This document shows positions 21,902-35,100 of a DNA stretch of 64,000 nucleotides, piece by piece (the first letter of the stretch is position 1; every line of letters starts with the position of its first letter). The stretch spans positions 43,531,501-43,595,500 of the forward strand of contig NC_080591.1 in assembly GCF_029962835.1 (NCBI RefSeq), read 5' to 3'. The notes beneath the pieces are model-generated. The model was not told the DNA's origin. It saw nothing but the letters and a program-made list of their open reading frames with translations, and searched no databases. The DNA is from Magnolia sinica. Its lineage: Eukaryota > Streptophyta > Magnoliopsida > Magnoliales > Magnoliaceae. Made by a program: the position numbers and the translations under genes.

Positions 21902-24900
21902 TGTAACGCCCTGAAATTCGGTGGTCGAGCATAACTCAGCTCCCGACTTCCAAAACATCACTTATACAACATATTGAATGATGGATGTATGTTGTCTATA
22001 TGAGTGCATAAAACATGGAATAGATTAAGCCAAACTGCAAACATAATTCAGGGATAAGTGAAGAACACAAGCGGAAGACTTAAGGAAACATAAGTGTCCA
22101 TGTGCAAGTCCCTGAAATACGTATACATGCCAGGTCATACTTACAAGTGTTACTATCAAAATTACATGCATCAAATGACATCATCTATTCCCAAAAGAAA
22201 ATCCAGAATTCCCGCGCATCAGGACATGGTTCACAAGAACCCGCCTGAGAACTGCATAAAAGAAAATGCGACCTCATCATCCTCGAACTCCTGCTCCGCC
22301 TCAGGGGTCGCATCAACATCTGCATCTAAGACAGAGTCTGGTTGGTGTTTAAACACCGTCCCAGAACGTGGGAGAGAGTGATCAACTCAGTGGAACAATA
22401 AAGCAAAGGTTAACATGTTATCAATTCAATCAAGTAGTAATGATAATGCAGAATAATCAAACATGTCCTAATTACTCTTATTAGTGTAAGGATGTATGTA
22501 GAATGATGCATGCCCTCGCCTATACACCCTCAGCGTCTTCATCTTACGTTACGCATGACATCACCTCAAGTGCTCCACCTCTTCCATGCACATGCAATGC
22601 GGTGCATGAACATGATTACCAAGTTGTTATTAGTCCTTTTCATATAGCAGGATTGGAAAGCTAAGGTACCTTCCTCATATCAATTTCCACACAGTGCTCC
22701 ATTCTAGGGTCATCAGTCCTAGGCATCTCATACAATCATATGGTTTTAGGTCGCTGCAAAGGGCTCGTCACTAATCAATGCACGCCTATCATACCTTCAT
22801 TATTACAATCAGGCTCGTCACCTCAATGCGGTAACCAGGTATGCTCGAGGTCACTACAAAGGGCTCGTCACCAATCAATGTAGGCCGACAGCATGAATAT
22901 AGTGTCACATACCACTATAATCGGCTCACGAGTTTAGTTGCTCACTGGTCACTACGGGGAGGCTCGTCACCCCAGCGTAGGCCGACAGCTCGACCACGGT
23001 GTCCCATACCACCATGTCCGGCTCATGAGTCTTAGTGGATTAAGATACCATGGTTAATAGGATTTCATCGGTAAGTTTGGTATCCTAGATTCATACAATA
23101 GCGTCCATACATGGTGAACATACATCGGACAATCGGGTTACTTGACAAACTCGACTAGCACGAGCGCACGTTGGGTTGAACGACATAGAGTGCGCAAACA
23201 CTCCGTGTGGCCAAACCACTGCCGACAACTCTAATACGACTCGGGTTCGTCAAATCACGTCCTTCGTGGTGAAAGCAACCTCAGCCACGAGCTCTAGGCC
23301 GATTATCGATTTCCTGGACTATTCATAGTCCCAAACATATTCCACTATAACAGATATTCATATCAACATATTAGAATAGTAATGGAACAACAATTCACAT
23401 CATGTAGCATGTGAGCATTTGAAGAATATCAACTTGACATAGATTTACACATAAGTAATGCTGGAAGTTAAACAAAAAAGAATGTGACTTGCATGTAAGA
23501 AAACATACACACCAATAGGAGAGTTGAGAATCGCTCTTCAACGCCCGCAATTAGGATAATAAATTACACTTTAGACCATTCAAACATTTCTACAAACACT
23601 TAGACTACCAAGTGCAACATACATGACGTATGTTGAAATACTCGCATTTGGACAATTCCTTTTGCTAAGGAGTTAACACACATACATCTAGCATAAATAC
23701 ACAACAAATAATCATGGCAATCACATGTTCATATTTTATACGTATATGGTACTTTCTACATATACATAGAATACACAGATCTCTACACAAGGCATATATA
23801 TCAGGAATACAATATAAACATAACATTTAGCATGTGAAATTGCACCCACAACAAGAATAAACCATTAACTGACATTGAAAGCCTTGAAAACCATAACCTA
23901 TACGAATATAGTCCTCACCTTAAACCAGAAATAGCACACCGAAATGATTCAGATGATATGTCTTCGTCAACGGCGACAGGATAACCTAAGGCAAGAATAG
24001 AAATGAGCTATAACAACACAGATTATTCTAAGCTCTAAAACAGATTATGGTTAGGTTAACTTACCCAAGAAGAAACTTAGAATCGCCGGAATAACGATTC
24101 AAAAGTGATGGTTTAAGGATGAAGAGTAACAGGAAAGAATCTAAGGATGATTCACCAACTTCTCTCTTACTTTCTCTCTCTTTTCTCCTCTCTTTCTTAG
24201 CTAGGGTTAGGAAATTCGTATGGAAAAGAGAGTGAGGGTTTTAAGGTTTTATATAGGCCTAACATTGATGAAAATAACCCCAGGGCCAAGGTATACTTAG
24301 GTTATAACCAAATGAGGCCTCTATCGATCCAACGGAACACTTCCGGTGGTCCTTTTTCCGTGCGCGGTCGGACTTAAGCTCACTGACCATAGATCTTGGT
24401 CAGGCTGAGTTTTCGTACCGATCGGCTTTACAGATCAGCCGAGGTGGACCACACTCAATTCAACGGTCACTGAAACTCGATCAGGTCCACAAGCACTATG
24501 ACATGCATGGGCCATCTTCCCTGATCCGAGGGTAAAATTGGGTCAGAATCCAACAGTCAGATTGCTTAAAATCATCGCGCAAGCAACACGACTCAGATTT
24601 CATAAAGTCACATTTAATTTCTCACCGTTCTCACACTCTTCACTCTGGACTCAATCAAATCGACCTAGGACATCATCTGGACTTGATTTTTGAGGTGATG
24701 GCCAAGTCCAACATGTTGACTATAACTGTCTAAGATCATCGCTATCGGACTTTCGACGCGCGGTCCAGGTCCGATCCAAAGTTTCTAAAAGTTCCCAAGA
24801 GCAACTGGATTTAGCGATAAATCCCAGATTTCAGAGTAACATAGCGCTAACTATTCTACAGGTTTTGAGTCATGCAGATCAAATTTATAGTGATTGATGC

Positions 24901-25008
24901 TAATTTCACAAGCAATCGAGTTTAGCGCTAAATAACCCACAAATAACTTCTAAGAACAATAGAGGTAATACTCGGGTCTTGGCACAAAATTTTTCAGGTC
25001 ATTACAAT
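21902..25008 (-). repeat. 3' LTR of the Tekay element
   Basis: Minus-strand TGTAATGACCTGAAAAA at 25008 to CAGGGCGTTACA at 21902. A TATA box lies at about 24255-24248 (TATATAAAA on the minus strand). About three tandem units of roughly 100 bp, each with ggctcgtcacc and ataccac words, occupy about 22748-23036. Confidence 0.95.
22748..23036. repeat. ~100-bp tandem repeats in the Tekay 3' LTR
   Basis: Three degenerate units follow the plan ggtcactacaaagggctcgt caccaatcaatg / aggccgacagc / cataccaccat / cggctcatgagt. The same block is present in the other LTR (about 32972-33258), so it predates insertion. Confidence 0.8.
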
Positions 25009-25030
25009 CTACCCCCCTTAAAGAAAAATT
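25009..25030 (-). promoter_or_regulatory. Tekay polypurine tract
   Basis: The minus strand reads ...TTTCTTTAAGGGGGGTAGAT just before the 3' LTR start TGTAATGACC. The end of the polyprotein reading frame (FFFKGG-stop) runs into the tract, an overlap common in compact Gypsy elements. Confidence 0.85.
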
Positions 25031-25039
25031 TTGTCCTCA

Positions 25040-25250
25040 AAATTCGTACCTTCTCATATTCCTCAAGGATCTGAGGGTAGCTCTTTCTGACCTCTGCTTC
25101 AGTTTCTCAAGTAGCCTCTTCTTCACTATGATGCGTCCATAGTACTTTCACAAGAGGGATGACCTTACTACGCAATACCTGCTCCTTCCTGTCTAGGATA
25201 CACGTCAGTCGCAGTACATATGTGGCATCCTCGCTCAACTGCACCTACTC
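25040..25250 (-). pseudogene. Tekay integrase C-terminal chromodomain
   Basis: After two-residue spacing and one stop, the frame reads VQLSEDATYVLRLTCILDRK, then SKVIPLVKVLWTHHSEEEAT-stop-ETEAEVRKSYP. The pattern IPLVKVLWxxH...EATWExE is the Tekay-type chromodomain, thought to direct insertion to marked chromatin. The Trp of 'ATWE' is a TAG stop here. Confidence 0.85.
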
Positions 25251-26332
25251 CCAACTGATAATATGCGAAGGATCAGGAATGTACTTCTTCAGCATAGAAA
25301 CATGAAATACGTTATGCACACCCGCAAGTGGTGTGGGCAAAGAAAGGCAGTATGCTACCGCTCCCACTCGATCCAGAATTTGAAATGGACCAATAAATCT
25401 CGGCGTGAGCTTTCCCTTCTTACCGAACCGCAGAACTCCCTTCATAGGGGAAACCTTAAGAAATACATGGTCTCCAACCTCAAACTCAAGCGGTCGCCGC
25501 CTCGTATCAGCGTAACTCTTCTGCCTGCTCTGGGCTGTCAGAAGTCGACGTCTAATAATGTCAACTTTCTCTGAAGTCGCCTGCACCAACTCCAGGCCAA
25601 TCAAACTACGCTCGCCAACTTCTGCCCAGCAATGCGGTGCTCTGCACGGGCGACCATACAATGCCTCGTAGGGAGTCATGCCGATACTCGCCTGGAAACT
25701 GTTATTATACGCAAACTCTGCATACTGGAGACAATCATCCCAACTGTCCTTGAAATCCAAACACAAGCTCGCAACATGTCTTCCAGGATCTGATTCACAC
25801 GTTTCATTTGCCAGTCTGTCTGCAGATGAAACGCGGTGCTAAACTTCAATTTCACACCCATCGCTTCCTAGATACAAGTCCAGAAGATAGATGTGAAACG
25901 CGTGTCTCTGTCAGACACAATCTCCAAGGGAACTCCATGCAGATGTACAATCTCCTTGATGTATAATCTAGCCAACTCGTCTGTAAAGTTTGTGACTCTG
26001 ATCGGTAAGAAATGAGCCGACTTCGTCAATCGGTCGACGATCACCCAAATAGAGTCATATCCCTTCCTCGTTCTCTGTAACCCTGAAATAAAATTCATAG
26101 AGATGAAGTCCCACTTCCATTCTGCTATGGGCATGAGCTGAAGCAACCCAGGAGGTCGGCGATGCTCTGCCTTGACCTGCTGGCACGTGAGACAACGAGA
26201 TACAAATTCAGCAATGTGAACCTTCATGTTGTCCCACCAATAAGATCTTCTTATATCTTGATACATCTTCGTGCTACCTGGATGCATCGCAAGCTTAGAA
26301 CTATGGGCTAACTCGAGAACCTCCCGTCTCAA
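25245..26332 (-). pseudogene. Tekay integrase
   Basis: Three pieces. 26332-25868: HHCC zinc domain [20 protein letters not shown] ... [16 protein letters not shown] and first catalytic region. 25861-25676: GVKLKFSTAFHLQTD. 25766-25245: EFAYNNSFQASIGMTPYEAL ... GPFQILDRVGAVAY ... NVFHVSMLKKYIPDP, the GPY/F module. Catalytic positions are damaged: the first acidic residue is Asn ([11 protein letters not shown]) and the third is replaced by Lys (QMKRVNQILED); the middle SDRDTRF is kept. Both changes are G>A on the coding strand. Integration-incompetent. Confidence 0.9.
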
Positions 26333-26541
26333 GTCAGGAATGTCTGGGACACATAGCCGGCCATGAAATCATAGGTCCCCATCTGAACTAACACTCCACT
26401 CGGAGTTCTCATCTGACCAACCCGCTTTCTCATCTTCGCCAAAAGCTCATCATCTGCCTAAGCTGCAACGATCTTCTGGTCAATGAGGGGCCGTACACGA
26501 ATGTGTGCGATAACCTCATACGGCTCATCCATCGTAAGTTT

Positions 26542-27081
26542 CTACTCAAAGTCTCGCACAAACTCCAACATGTCCCATTCTGCTATCATTAGCGAAGCCA
26601 CAAACTCTATAGTCTTCTTGCAACTCAACGCGTCTGCCACAAGGTTCACCTTGCCCGGATGATAAGAAACATCGAACTTAAAGTCTTTCAATGTTTCCAT
26701 CCATCGGCGTTGCCTCATATTCAAGTCACGCTGCGTGAAAATATACTTAAGGCTCTTGTGGTCACAACAGAACTCAAACTCCTCTCCGTAGAGGTAATGT
26801 CTCCAAAGCTTTAATGTGAAAATGACAGCTGCCAACTCCAGGTCGTGTGTAGGGTAATTTTCTTCGTGTTTCCTCAACTGTCTCGAAGCATAAGCAATCA
26901 CCCTGTCCTTCTGCATAAGGACACAACCCAAGCCAATGCGAGAGGCGTCAGTATATATCGTATACTTAACCCCTTGCTCTGGCAATACTAGCACAGGGGC
27001 AGACGTCAACCTGTCCTTCGGCTCTTGAAAAGCTATCTCCGCTCTCTTATTCCAAGCAAACTTCAAATCTTTACGTGTCAA
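26542..27081 (-). pseudogene. Tekay RNase H domain
   Basis: 180 codons: [98 protein letters not shown]. These are the expected Gypsy RNase H blocks with the first catalytic Asp (YTDAS), Glu (DLELAAV) and Asp (CDHKSL) visible. It is fused upstream to RT, with a frame break near 27090-27110. Confidence 0.9.
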
Positions 27082-27114
27082 CTGAGACGACGGTCTGGCT
27101 ATCTTTGAGAAGTC

Positions 27115-28130
27115 TCATATGAATCGTCGATAATAGCCTGCTAGACCCAGAAAGCTCATCACTTCAGTAACTGAACCAGGATGCTTCCAGTCCTGAACTG
27201 TAGCTACCTTAGCAAGATCGACAGCTATCCCTTCCTTGGACACCACATGTCCCAGGAACTTGACTTCCTCTTTCCAGAAATCACATTTCTTGAACTGCAC
27301 AAAAAGTTGATTCTTCCTAAGAGTATCCAAGACCGCTTTTAAGTGCTCCTCGTGCTCTTCCCGACTCCAGAATATATCAAGATGTCATCGATAAAGACAA
27401 TGACGAATCGGAACAAGAATGGCCGAAATACCCTGTTCATCAGATCCATGAACACAGCCGGTGCATTCGTAAGACCGAACGACATCACAAGGAACTCATA
27501 GTGGCCAAAGCTAGTCCTGAAAGCGATCTTCTGCAAGTCCTCATTCTTGACGCGCAACTGGTGATACCCTAACTGTAGATCAACTTTCGAGAAGTACCGT
27601 GCCCCCTTCAACTGATCAAATAAATCATCGATCCTAGGCAAAGTGTACTTATTCTTCACAGTCACCAGATTCAACCTGCGATAATCAATACATAATCGCA
27701 AGGAACCATCTTTCTTCTTTACAAACAGGACAGGTGCTCCCCAAGGAGACACATTAGGCCGAATAAAGCCCAAATCCAACAAGTCGTCTATCTGCTTCCT
27801 CAATTCCTCCATTTCACTCGGAGGCATACGATAGGTGGGCAAAGAAATGGGCGCCACACCAGGCATGAGATCGATAGTAAAGTCAATCTCACACTGAGGG
27901 GGTAATCCAGGAATCGACTCAAACACATCTTCAAACTCCCGAATGACAGGCGTGCTTTCAAACGCCAATTCAGCCATACTCTCCAATAGAGAAGTATAAT
28001 AACCAAGACGAAAGGGGTAACTGACCTGAACTGGAAAAGTAACTGTCTCGCCCTCAGGTCCATGGATTGTCACCGACCTTGCTTCACAATCAATCTCTGC
28101 TTGCATCCTCGTGAGCCAATCCATACCCAT
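27115..28130 (-). pseudogene. Tekay reverse transcriptase
   Basis: 28130-27339 carries the protease-RT linker ([20 protein letters not shown]) and [74 protein letters not shown], catalytic FIDDILIYS. After a frameshift near 27335, 27330-27115 gives the thumb (FVQFKKCDFWKEEVKFLGHV ... MSFLGLAGYYRRFI). The FIDD box is normal for Gypsy RTs. No stop lies inside the palm domain, so this is the best-kept part of the element. Confidence 0.93.
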
Positions 28131-28181
28131 AATGACATCGTAATGGTAAAGAGGAGCGACAAAAAGGTCAACAAGAATCGA

Positions 28182-28685
28182 TCAACTCCCTAGATCAATC
28201 AAACAATCCAAACAATGCTTGTTCATAGCAGAGGAGATCCCTGTAGTGATAGTGAGTGTCACTCCTTGCATAGAAACAGTGCCCAAGCTCAGACGCCTAA
28301 CTGCCGCATATGATATAAGAGAGGTAGTGGACCCTATATCCACCAACATAGAAACGGGAATACCTTTAATGTGAGTTGTAACCTCAAAGGATCTCGGCAC
28401 CAAGTCAGCCACAGGCGCTTCAGCTGAGAGCACATGAACTCGAGCCTGCTGCTGGCGATTCGGCGGAGGAACCATGGGCCGCTGAGGTGGCCTGAAGCTA
28501 GGTACAGAAGGTTTGAAGGATGGATGAGCTGGTGCTGAACGAAGAGGTGGAGGTGATATAACCCGAGGCATCGGACGGCTGATCCTCTGTGGTGGAGTAA
28601 ATCCACTATCCCGCATACGCGAAAAGCAAGTACGATCTAAATGCCCCATCTTCCCACAGTACGAACAGCGAAGATCAGCTCGCAC
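28182..28685 (-). pseudogene. Tekay gag zinc knuckle and protease
   Basis: Begins with the CCHC zinc knuckle CSYCGKMGHLDRTC, then a Pro/Arg-rich spacer, then the aspartic protease VSMLVDIGSTTSLISYAAVR. The active-site triplet is D-I-G where D-T/S-G is expected, so the protease is probably dead. A stop at about 28181 separates it from the RT segment. Same frame as the gag before it, apart from a stop at about 28688. Confidence 0.88.
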
Positions 28686-29738
28686 CTACTGAGTAGGCGG
28701 CGCTGAACGCCTTGGAGGAGAATCTACCCGCGGCCTCTTGCCGAGAAATGGTGCACTCTGAAAGTCAGGTCGTGGTCTGAGAACCATATGTGCTCGCATA
28801 CAGGACGACCTGTCCTTGTCCTGATCAGCTCGCAGAGACATGCTCACCAACTCCGCATAGGAAGAAATGCTAGCACAACACATCTTTGATCGGATCTCAG
28901 GCTTCAACCCCTCAGAAAAATGCCATATCCTCATCGGCTGATCGCCCAGAATCAAAGGAACATAGCGGCCCAGCTCAGTGAACCGGTTCTTATACTCCGT
29001 CACCGACATCCCTCCCTAACGGAGGTGAAGGAACTCACTCTCCTTCTCATGTCGGTACGTAACCGGAAAATACTTCTCATGGAGGCATGCCTCAAACGCC
29101 TACCACGACCACTCAAACCCTTCCTCAACAGTGCGAAGAATATTGTCCCACTATAAACTGGCCTCCTTCTCAAACATGAAGGAGGCAAGCTCGACCTGCT
29201 CAACCTCAGAACAGTGCAGCGGTCTCAGCATCTTAGAGATGCGATCAATCTAGTACTCAGCCTCCTCGGGTCTATGAGAACCCACAAATGTGGGAGGTCG
29301 TAAGCGCTGGAATCGCTCAAAGGTGCCGCTCGCACTAGCGCTCCCAGATGGGTGCATAAGTGAAGCAGGTGGAGTCGCCCCCACCGACTGAGCAAAGATG
29401 CCAGCCATGGAAGATAAAAACTGCTGCTGCTGCTGGTGGTGGTGGTGGTGCTGCTGCTGCTGAATCTGTTGCTGCTACATAAACAACATCATATGCTCAA
29501 ACCTATCAGAAGGCGGAGCAGACAAAGATGCATAAGGCATCGACGCAGATGCACGGTTCGGCTCAGGAACCGAAGGCGTGACTGGAGGAGCCATAGGTGG
29601 AATCACAGGTGTCGGCCCAGCACCAGTATGAGACGGGCCCGACTGTGGATCCGTCTGACTATCGCTCAGGGGAGAAACCCCGACAAGCGACTCAACCAAA
29701 GAGAGACGGGCCGAAGTCTTCGAACCCTTAGGAGGCAT
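28686..29738 (-). pseudogene. Tekay gag
   Basis: ATG at 29738 (MPPKGSKTSARLSLVESLVG), a Pro/Ser-rich N-terminus, a Gln/His run from CAG/CAC repeats (about 29475-29415), then the capsid-like Retrotrans_gag block (RLRPPTFVGSHRPEEAEY, VELASFMFEKEASL, YFPVTYRHEKESEFLHLR, MSVTEYKNRFTELGRYVPLI). At least five in-frame TAG/TGA stops occur. Several sit where Gln or Trp is expected, consistent with CAG>TAG and TGG>TAG changes. Capsid precursor in the family. Confidence 0.88.
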
Positions 29739-30005
29739 ACCCTACATTCAACAGAGGATGCAACCTATAAGATTCTACATCCACGTAATCCACCCACACA
29801 GCAATCACAGCATAACTTCAACGATAAACAACATGCATTCCATTTAACAAAATTGTCACAATACAAGAAGTGCAGCATTACATGAATCACGATAAGGAAA
29901 ACATGTGAACCAAAACATCTAAAACAGCAAACAACAAATAACTTCCAACTACTATGCCAACAACGGCAACACAACAAAACAAAGCAAAGGATGACTACAA
30001 CTGAA

Positions 30006-31382
30006 CTACTCGTTGGAATCAAGAGATGGAGGCGGGGCACCCTTATCCTTCAAACAACATAGGATAGACTTCAAAGTTCGAGTCACCTTCTTAAACTTAT
30101 GCTTCACAAGGCCTCGAAGATCCATGATATCCTGGCGTAAAACAGCCTGCCCTTCCTCAAGCCGAGCGATATGGGCATCCCTGGCAGCCTGATCTGTGCT
30201 TTGCTCTGGTGCCACAGGAGGAGAACTCTCACTCGTATCCTGTGCCTCAACCTCTTCCTTGTCCTGCTCTATTTCTTCTTCAATCTCAGCTCCACCCTCG
30301 GCATAACTCTCTTCCTCATCACTCTCTGTCTCATCCTCACTTTCTGAGGCTTGTCGTCGATAAGGCCCAATTTTCATTTGATTCAGGGTCGTCTCATTAA
30401 TGTAGCAAACAGGTACCGGCTTTTCTGCCCCAAGCCTATAGCCAAACTCATGTGTAAGCTTACAGATAAGTTGGCCAAATGGGAGCGATTCGGTCCTCCT
30501 GTTCGAATGAGCAATAAGGATAATCTGGTGCAAGATGTACGTTAGCACACATAACTTCGCTCCTTGCCCCACTTGATACAGAAAATTTACCATCAGGCGT
30601 GTACACTCACTGTGGTTGCTCCACCTTGGATATACATTGAATGTACACATATGGTGAAGCAAGCGAAAGTCATCCGTCATGTTGGTAGCTAGAAGGCTTC
30701 TATTAGGTTGCCATTCTACCAAACGGCCACACAAGAGCCGGGTGCGACGATCCCTCTCGCGTATACTGCCCAAATTTTTCTCACTGGCATGCACCTTACC
30801 AAGCGGCACATTCAAGAGTCAGGATATCAAAGCGACGTTGACCGTGGCCTCCCGACCATTTCCACAAGGAATCTTGAACTGCAGAGGCTCCAGCGAAGGA
30901 TCACGAATGTTGGCATAAAAAGCTCGAACAGTGCTTGCATTGGCGCGATATTCGCCCTCAAACAAGGGATACCAACCAGCCCCTTCTAGGCGCTCCAATA
31001 ACAAAAACTTGCCAAATAGCCACAGATCAACATGAGCCTTAAAAAGGACCCTACGGCCTTCATAGACTCCATGTGATAGCTCCGCCAACAAGGTGCTTCC
31101 AATGGGATCTTGAGGATCAAGGTCCCGCTTGATCTGAAACTCACGGGTGGCGGTTGTGCTCGCGGCGGCACCTCTCGGCCTCCGTGCATGGGTTGAGCGG
31201 CTAGGCTCGACTTCATCCACGGGCACTCTCTTCTTCCCCATCAAAGAGAGAAAGGTGGAGATGAAAAATATGGCCGTGATAAACTCAAAGAAGGCCATGG
31301 AAAATGAGAGAAAAGGGAGAAATGGGAAGAATGGTGAAGCTTCCACACACTTGAGATCCCAAAGAAGGATTTGAGAGCTCAA
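30006..31382 (-). pseudogene. Tekay leader ORF upstream of gag (PF20167-like, coiled-coil tail)
   Basis: An ORF of about 458 codons in one frame, broken by a single TGA at codon 188 (30819-30821), where the two Sirevirus proteins have an amino acid (LIS-stop-L against LISRL and LISTL). Blocks: basic MGKKRVPVDEVEPSRSTHAR; globular WLFGKFLLLERLEGAGWYPL, ANASTVRAFYANIRDPSLEP, VNVALIS; then HHMCTFNVYPRWSNHSECTR and GAKLCVLTYILHQIILIAHS; acidic SESEDETESDEEESYAEGG; C-terminal coiled coil (IARLEEGQAVLRQDIMDLRG). It lies between PBS and gag, where standard Tekay elements have only leader. Matching blocks in the same order occur in 19564-20729 and 10758-9634. A putative plant transposon protein family member, function unknown. 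Confidence 0.8.
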
Positions 31383-32110
31383 ATGAGAAGAAAAGAGAGT
31401 GTAAACAACAATGGGGATGAGGTTTTGAGATGGGTTGGTTGGGTGTGCATGAAAATGGAAGAAGAAGGAGATTGGGGAGGGATTTTGGTGGAGTTTTGAG
31501 AGAAACTTGAAGAAAAGGAGAGCTTGGGAGGGTAGTTTATGAAGGAGATAGGGTTTAGGAAGTGTTTTAACCGAGTAATCATGGAGGAGTGGGCCACACT
31601 AGGCCCCAAATGCATCGGCTCGAGCCAGCCTGCCAGGCCTGGCCCCCTGGGCGGGGAGGGCTCGCCGAACCTGCGAGGTCATTGCCGGTCTCTAGAGAGT
31701 CCGGCGATGACTCGCCGTTTGGGCGAGGTCCTCCTGGCCCCTTAGCTCCAAAATGATGTGGGTCCCCCCCTGGGTCCCCGTAGAAATGCCCCGATCGGCC
31801 CCTTTATCGGATTCGACGCCTATCGGACCACTCGGGTTAAAATCTAATTCAAACAGAGGTGTACTGACAATTGAAGGGCTGAGATGGGAAGATAAACCAT
31901 CTAAGCTCGTCAAGGGATGGTCTAGAAGAGATTTTGGGATGCCAGGAGTGCGCATAGACTCGATCTTGGCGATCGTTTTCAGTAAACTTTGCCGATAGAA
32001 GCAACGGGACACATACACAAATTCTATGATAAACTCACACCCAAATACACTAAGGTGGTGACAGCGTGCGGTGTGTGACCATAACCCAGGTCCGGTTTAA
32101 TCTAATTCAT

Positions 32111-32122
32111 GCTTTGATACTA
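32111..32122 (-). promoter_or_regulatory. Tekay primer-binding site
   Basis: The minus strand reads TAGTATCAAAGC, one base off the initiator-Met-type TGGTATCAAAGC, 3 bp inside the 5' LTR end at 32126. Confidence 0.85.
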
Positions 32123-32125
32123 ACT

Positions 32126-35100
32126 TGTAACGCCCTGAAATTCGAGGGTCAAGCATAACTCAGCTCCCGAGTTCCAAAACATCACTTATGCAACATATTG
32201 AATGATGGATGTATATTGTCTGTAAGAGTGCATAAAACATGGAATAGATTAAGCCAAACTGCAAACATAATTCAGGGATAAGTGAAGAATGCAAGCGGAA
32301 GACTTAAGGAAACATAAGTGTACATGTGCAAGTCCTTGAAATACGTATACATGCCAGGTCATACTTACAAGTGTTACTATCAAAATTACAAGCATCAAAT
32401 GACATCATCTATTCCAAAAAAAAAATTTCAAAATTCCTGCGCATCAGGACATGGCTCACAAGAACCCGCTTGAGAACTGCATAAAAGAAAATGCAGCCTC
32501 ATCATCCTTGAACTTCTGCTCTGCCTCAGGGGTCGCATCAACATCTGCATCTAAGACAGAGTCTGGTTAGTGTTTAAAAATTATCTCAGAATGTGGGAGT
32601 GAGTGATCAACTCAGTGGAACAATAAAATAAAGGTTAACATGTTATCAATTTAATCAAGCAGAAATGATAATGTAGAACATTCAAACATGTCCTAATTAC
32701 TCTTGTTAGTGCAAGGATGCATGTAGAATGATGCGTGCCCTCGCCTGTACACCCTCAGTGTCTTCATCTTACGTTATGCATGACATCACCTCAAGTGCTC
32801 CACCTCTTCCAGGCACATGCAATGCGGTGCATGAACATGATTACCAAGTTGTTATTAGTCATTTTCATACAACAAGATTGGGAAGCTAAGGTACATTCCT
32901 CATATCAATTTCCACACAGTGATCCATTCTAGGGTCGTCAGTCCTGGGCATCTCAGACGATCATATGGTTTTAGGTCGAGCAAAGGGCTCGTCACCAAAT
33001 AATGCACGCCTATCATACCTTCGTTACTACAATCAGGCTCGTCACCTCAATGCAGTATCCAAGTATGCTTGAGGTCACTACAAATGGCTCGTCACCAATC
33101 AATGTAGGCCAACAGCATGAATATAGTGTCTCATACCACCATAATCAGCTCACGAGTTTGGTTACTCACTGGTCACTACGGGGAGGCTCGTCACCCAAGC
33201 GTAGGCCGACAGCTCGACCACGGTGTCCCATACCACCATGTCCGGCTCATGAGTCTTAGCGGATCAAGGTACCATAGTTCATAGGATTTTATCGGTAAGT
33301 TTGGTACTCTAGATTCATACAATAGCGTCCATATATGGTGAACATACATCGGACAATCGGGTTACTTGACGAACTCGACTAGCACGAGCGCACGTTGGGT
33401 TAAATGACATAGAGTGCGCAAACACTCCCTGTGGCCAAACCACTGCCGACAACTCTAATATGACTCGGGTTCATCAAATCACGTCCTTCGTGGCGAAAGT
33501 AACCTCAGCCACGAACTCAAGGCCAATTACTGATTTCCTGGACTATTCATAGTCCCAAACGTATTTCACTACAACAGATATTCATATCAACATATTAGAA
33601 TAGTAATGGAACAACAATTCACATCATGTAGCATGTGAGCATTTCAAGAATATCAACTTAACATGGATTTACACATAAGTAATACTGGAAGTTAAACAAC
33701 AAAGAATGGGACTTGCATGTAGGAAAACATACACACCAATAGGAGAGTTGAGAATCGCTCCTCAATGCCCGCAATTAGGATAATAAATTACACTTTAGAC
33801 CATTCAGACATTTTTACAAACACTTAGACTACCAAGTGCAACATACATGACGTATGTTGAAATACTCGCATTTGGACAATTCCTTTTGCCAAGGAGTTGA
33901 CACACATACATCTAACACAAATACATGACAAATAATCATGGCAATCACATGTTCATATTTTATACGTATACGGTACTTTCTACATACACATACAATACAC
34001 AAATCTCTACACAAGGCATATATATCAGGAATACAATATAAACATAACATTTAGCATGTGAAATTGCACCCACAATAAGAATGAACCATTAACTGACATT
34101 GAAAGCCTTGAAAACCATAACCTATACGAATATAGTCTGCACCTTAAACCAGAAATAGCGCACCGAACTGATTCAGACGATATGTCTTCGTCAACGGTGA
34201 CAGGATAACCTAAGGCAAGAATAGAAATGAGCTATAACAACACATAGACTATTCTAAGCTCTAAAACAGATTAGGGTTAGGTTAACTTACCCAAGAAGAA
34301 ACTTAGAATCACCGGAATAACGATTCAAAAGTGATGGTTTAAGGATGAAGAGTAACAGGAAAGAATCTAAGGATGATTCACCAACTTCTCTCTTACTTTC
34401 TCTCTCTTTTCCCCTCTCTTTCTTAGCTAGGGTTAGGAAATTCGTATGGAAAAGAGAGTGAGGGTTTTAAGGTCGTTATATAGGCCTAACATTGATGAAA
34501 ATAACCCCAGGGCCAAGGTATACTTAGGTTATAACCAAATCAGGCCTCTCTCGATCCAACGGAACACTTCCGGTGGTCCTTTTTCCACGCGCGGTCGGAC
34601 TTAAGCTCACTGACCATGGATCTAGGTCAGGCTGAGTTTTCGTATAGATCAACTTTACAGATCAGCCGCGGTGGACCACACTCAATTCAACGGTCACTGA
34701 AACTCGATCAGGTCCACAAGCACTATGACATGCCTGGGCCATCTTCCCTGATCTAAGGGTAAATTTGGGTCAGAATTCAACGGTCAGATTACTTAAAATC
34801 GTCGCGCAAGCGACACGACTCAGATTTCATAAAGTCACATTTAATTTCTCACCGTTCTCACACTCTTCACTCCGGACTCAATCAAATCGACCCAGGACAC
34901 ATCTGGACTTGATTTTTGAGGTGATGGCCAAGTCCAACATGTTGACCATAACTGTCTAAGATCATCGCTATCGAACTTTCGGCGCGCGGTCCAGGTCCGA
35001 TCCAAAGTTTCTAAAAATTCCCAAGAGCAACTGGATTTAGTGATGAATCCCAGATTTCAGAGTAACATAGCGCTAACTATTCTACAGGTTTTGAGTCATG

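Noticed and set aside
29415..29885. 149-codon + strand ORF rich in Arg/Leu
   Set aside because: Antisense shadow of the Tekay gag N-terminus (CAG/CAC repeat region) on the minus strand.
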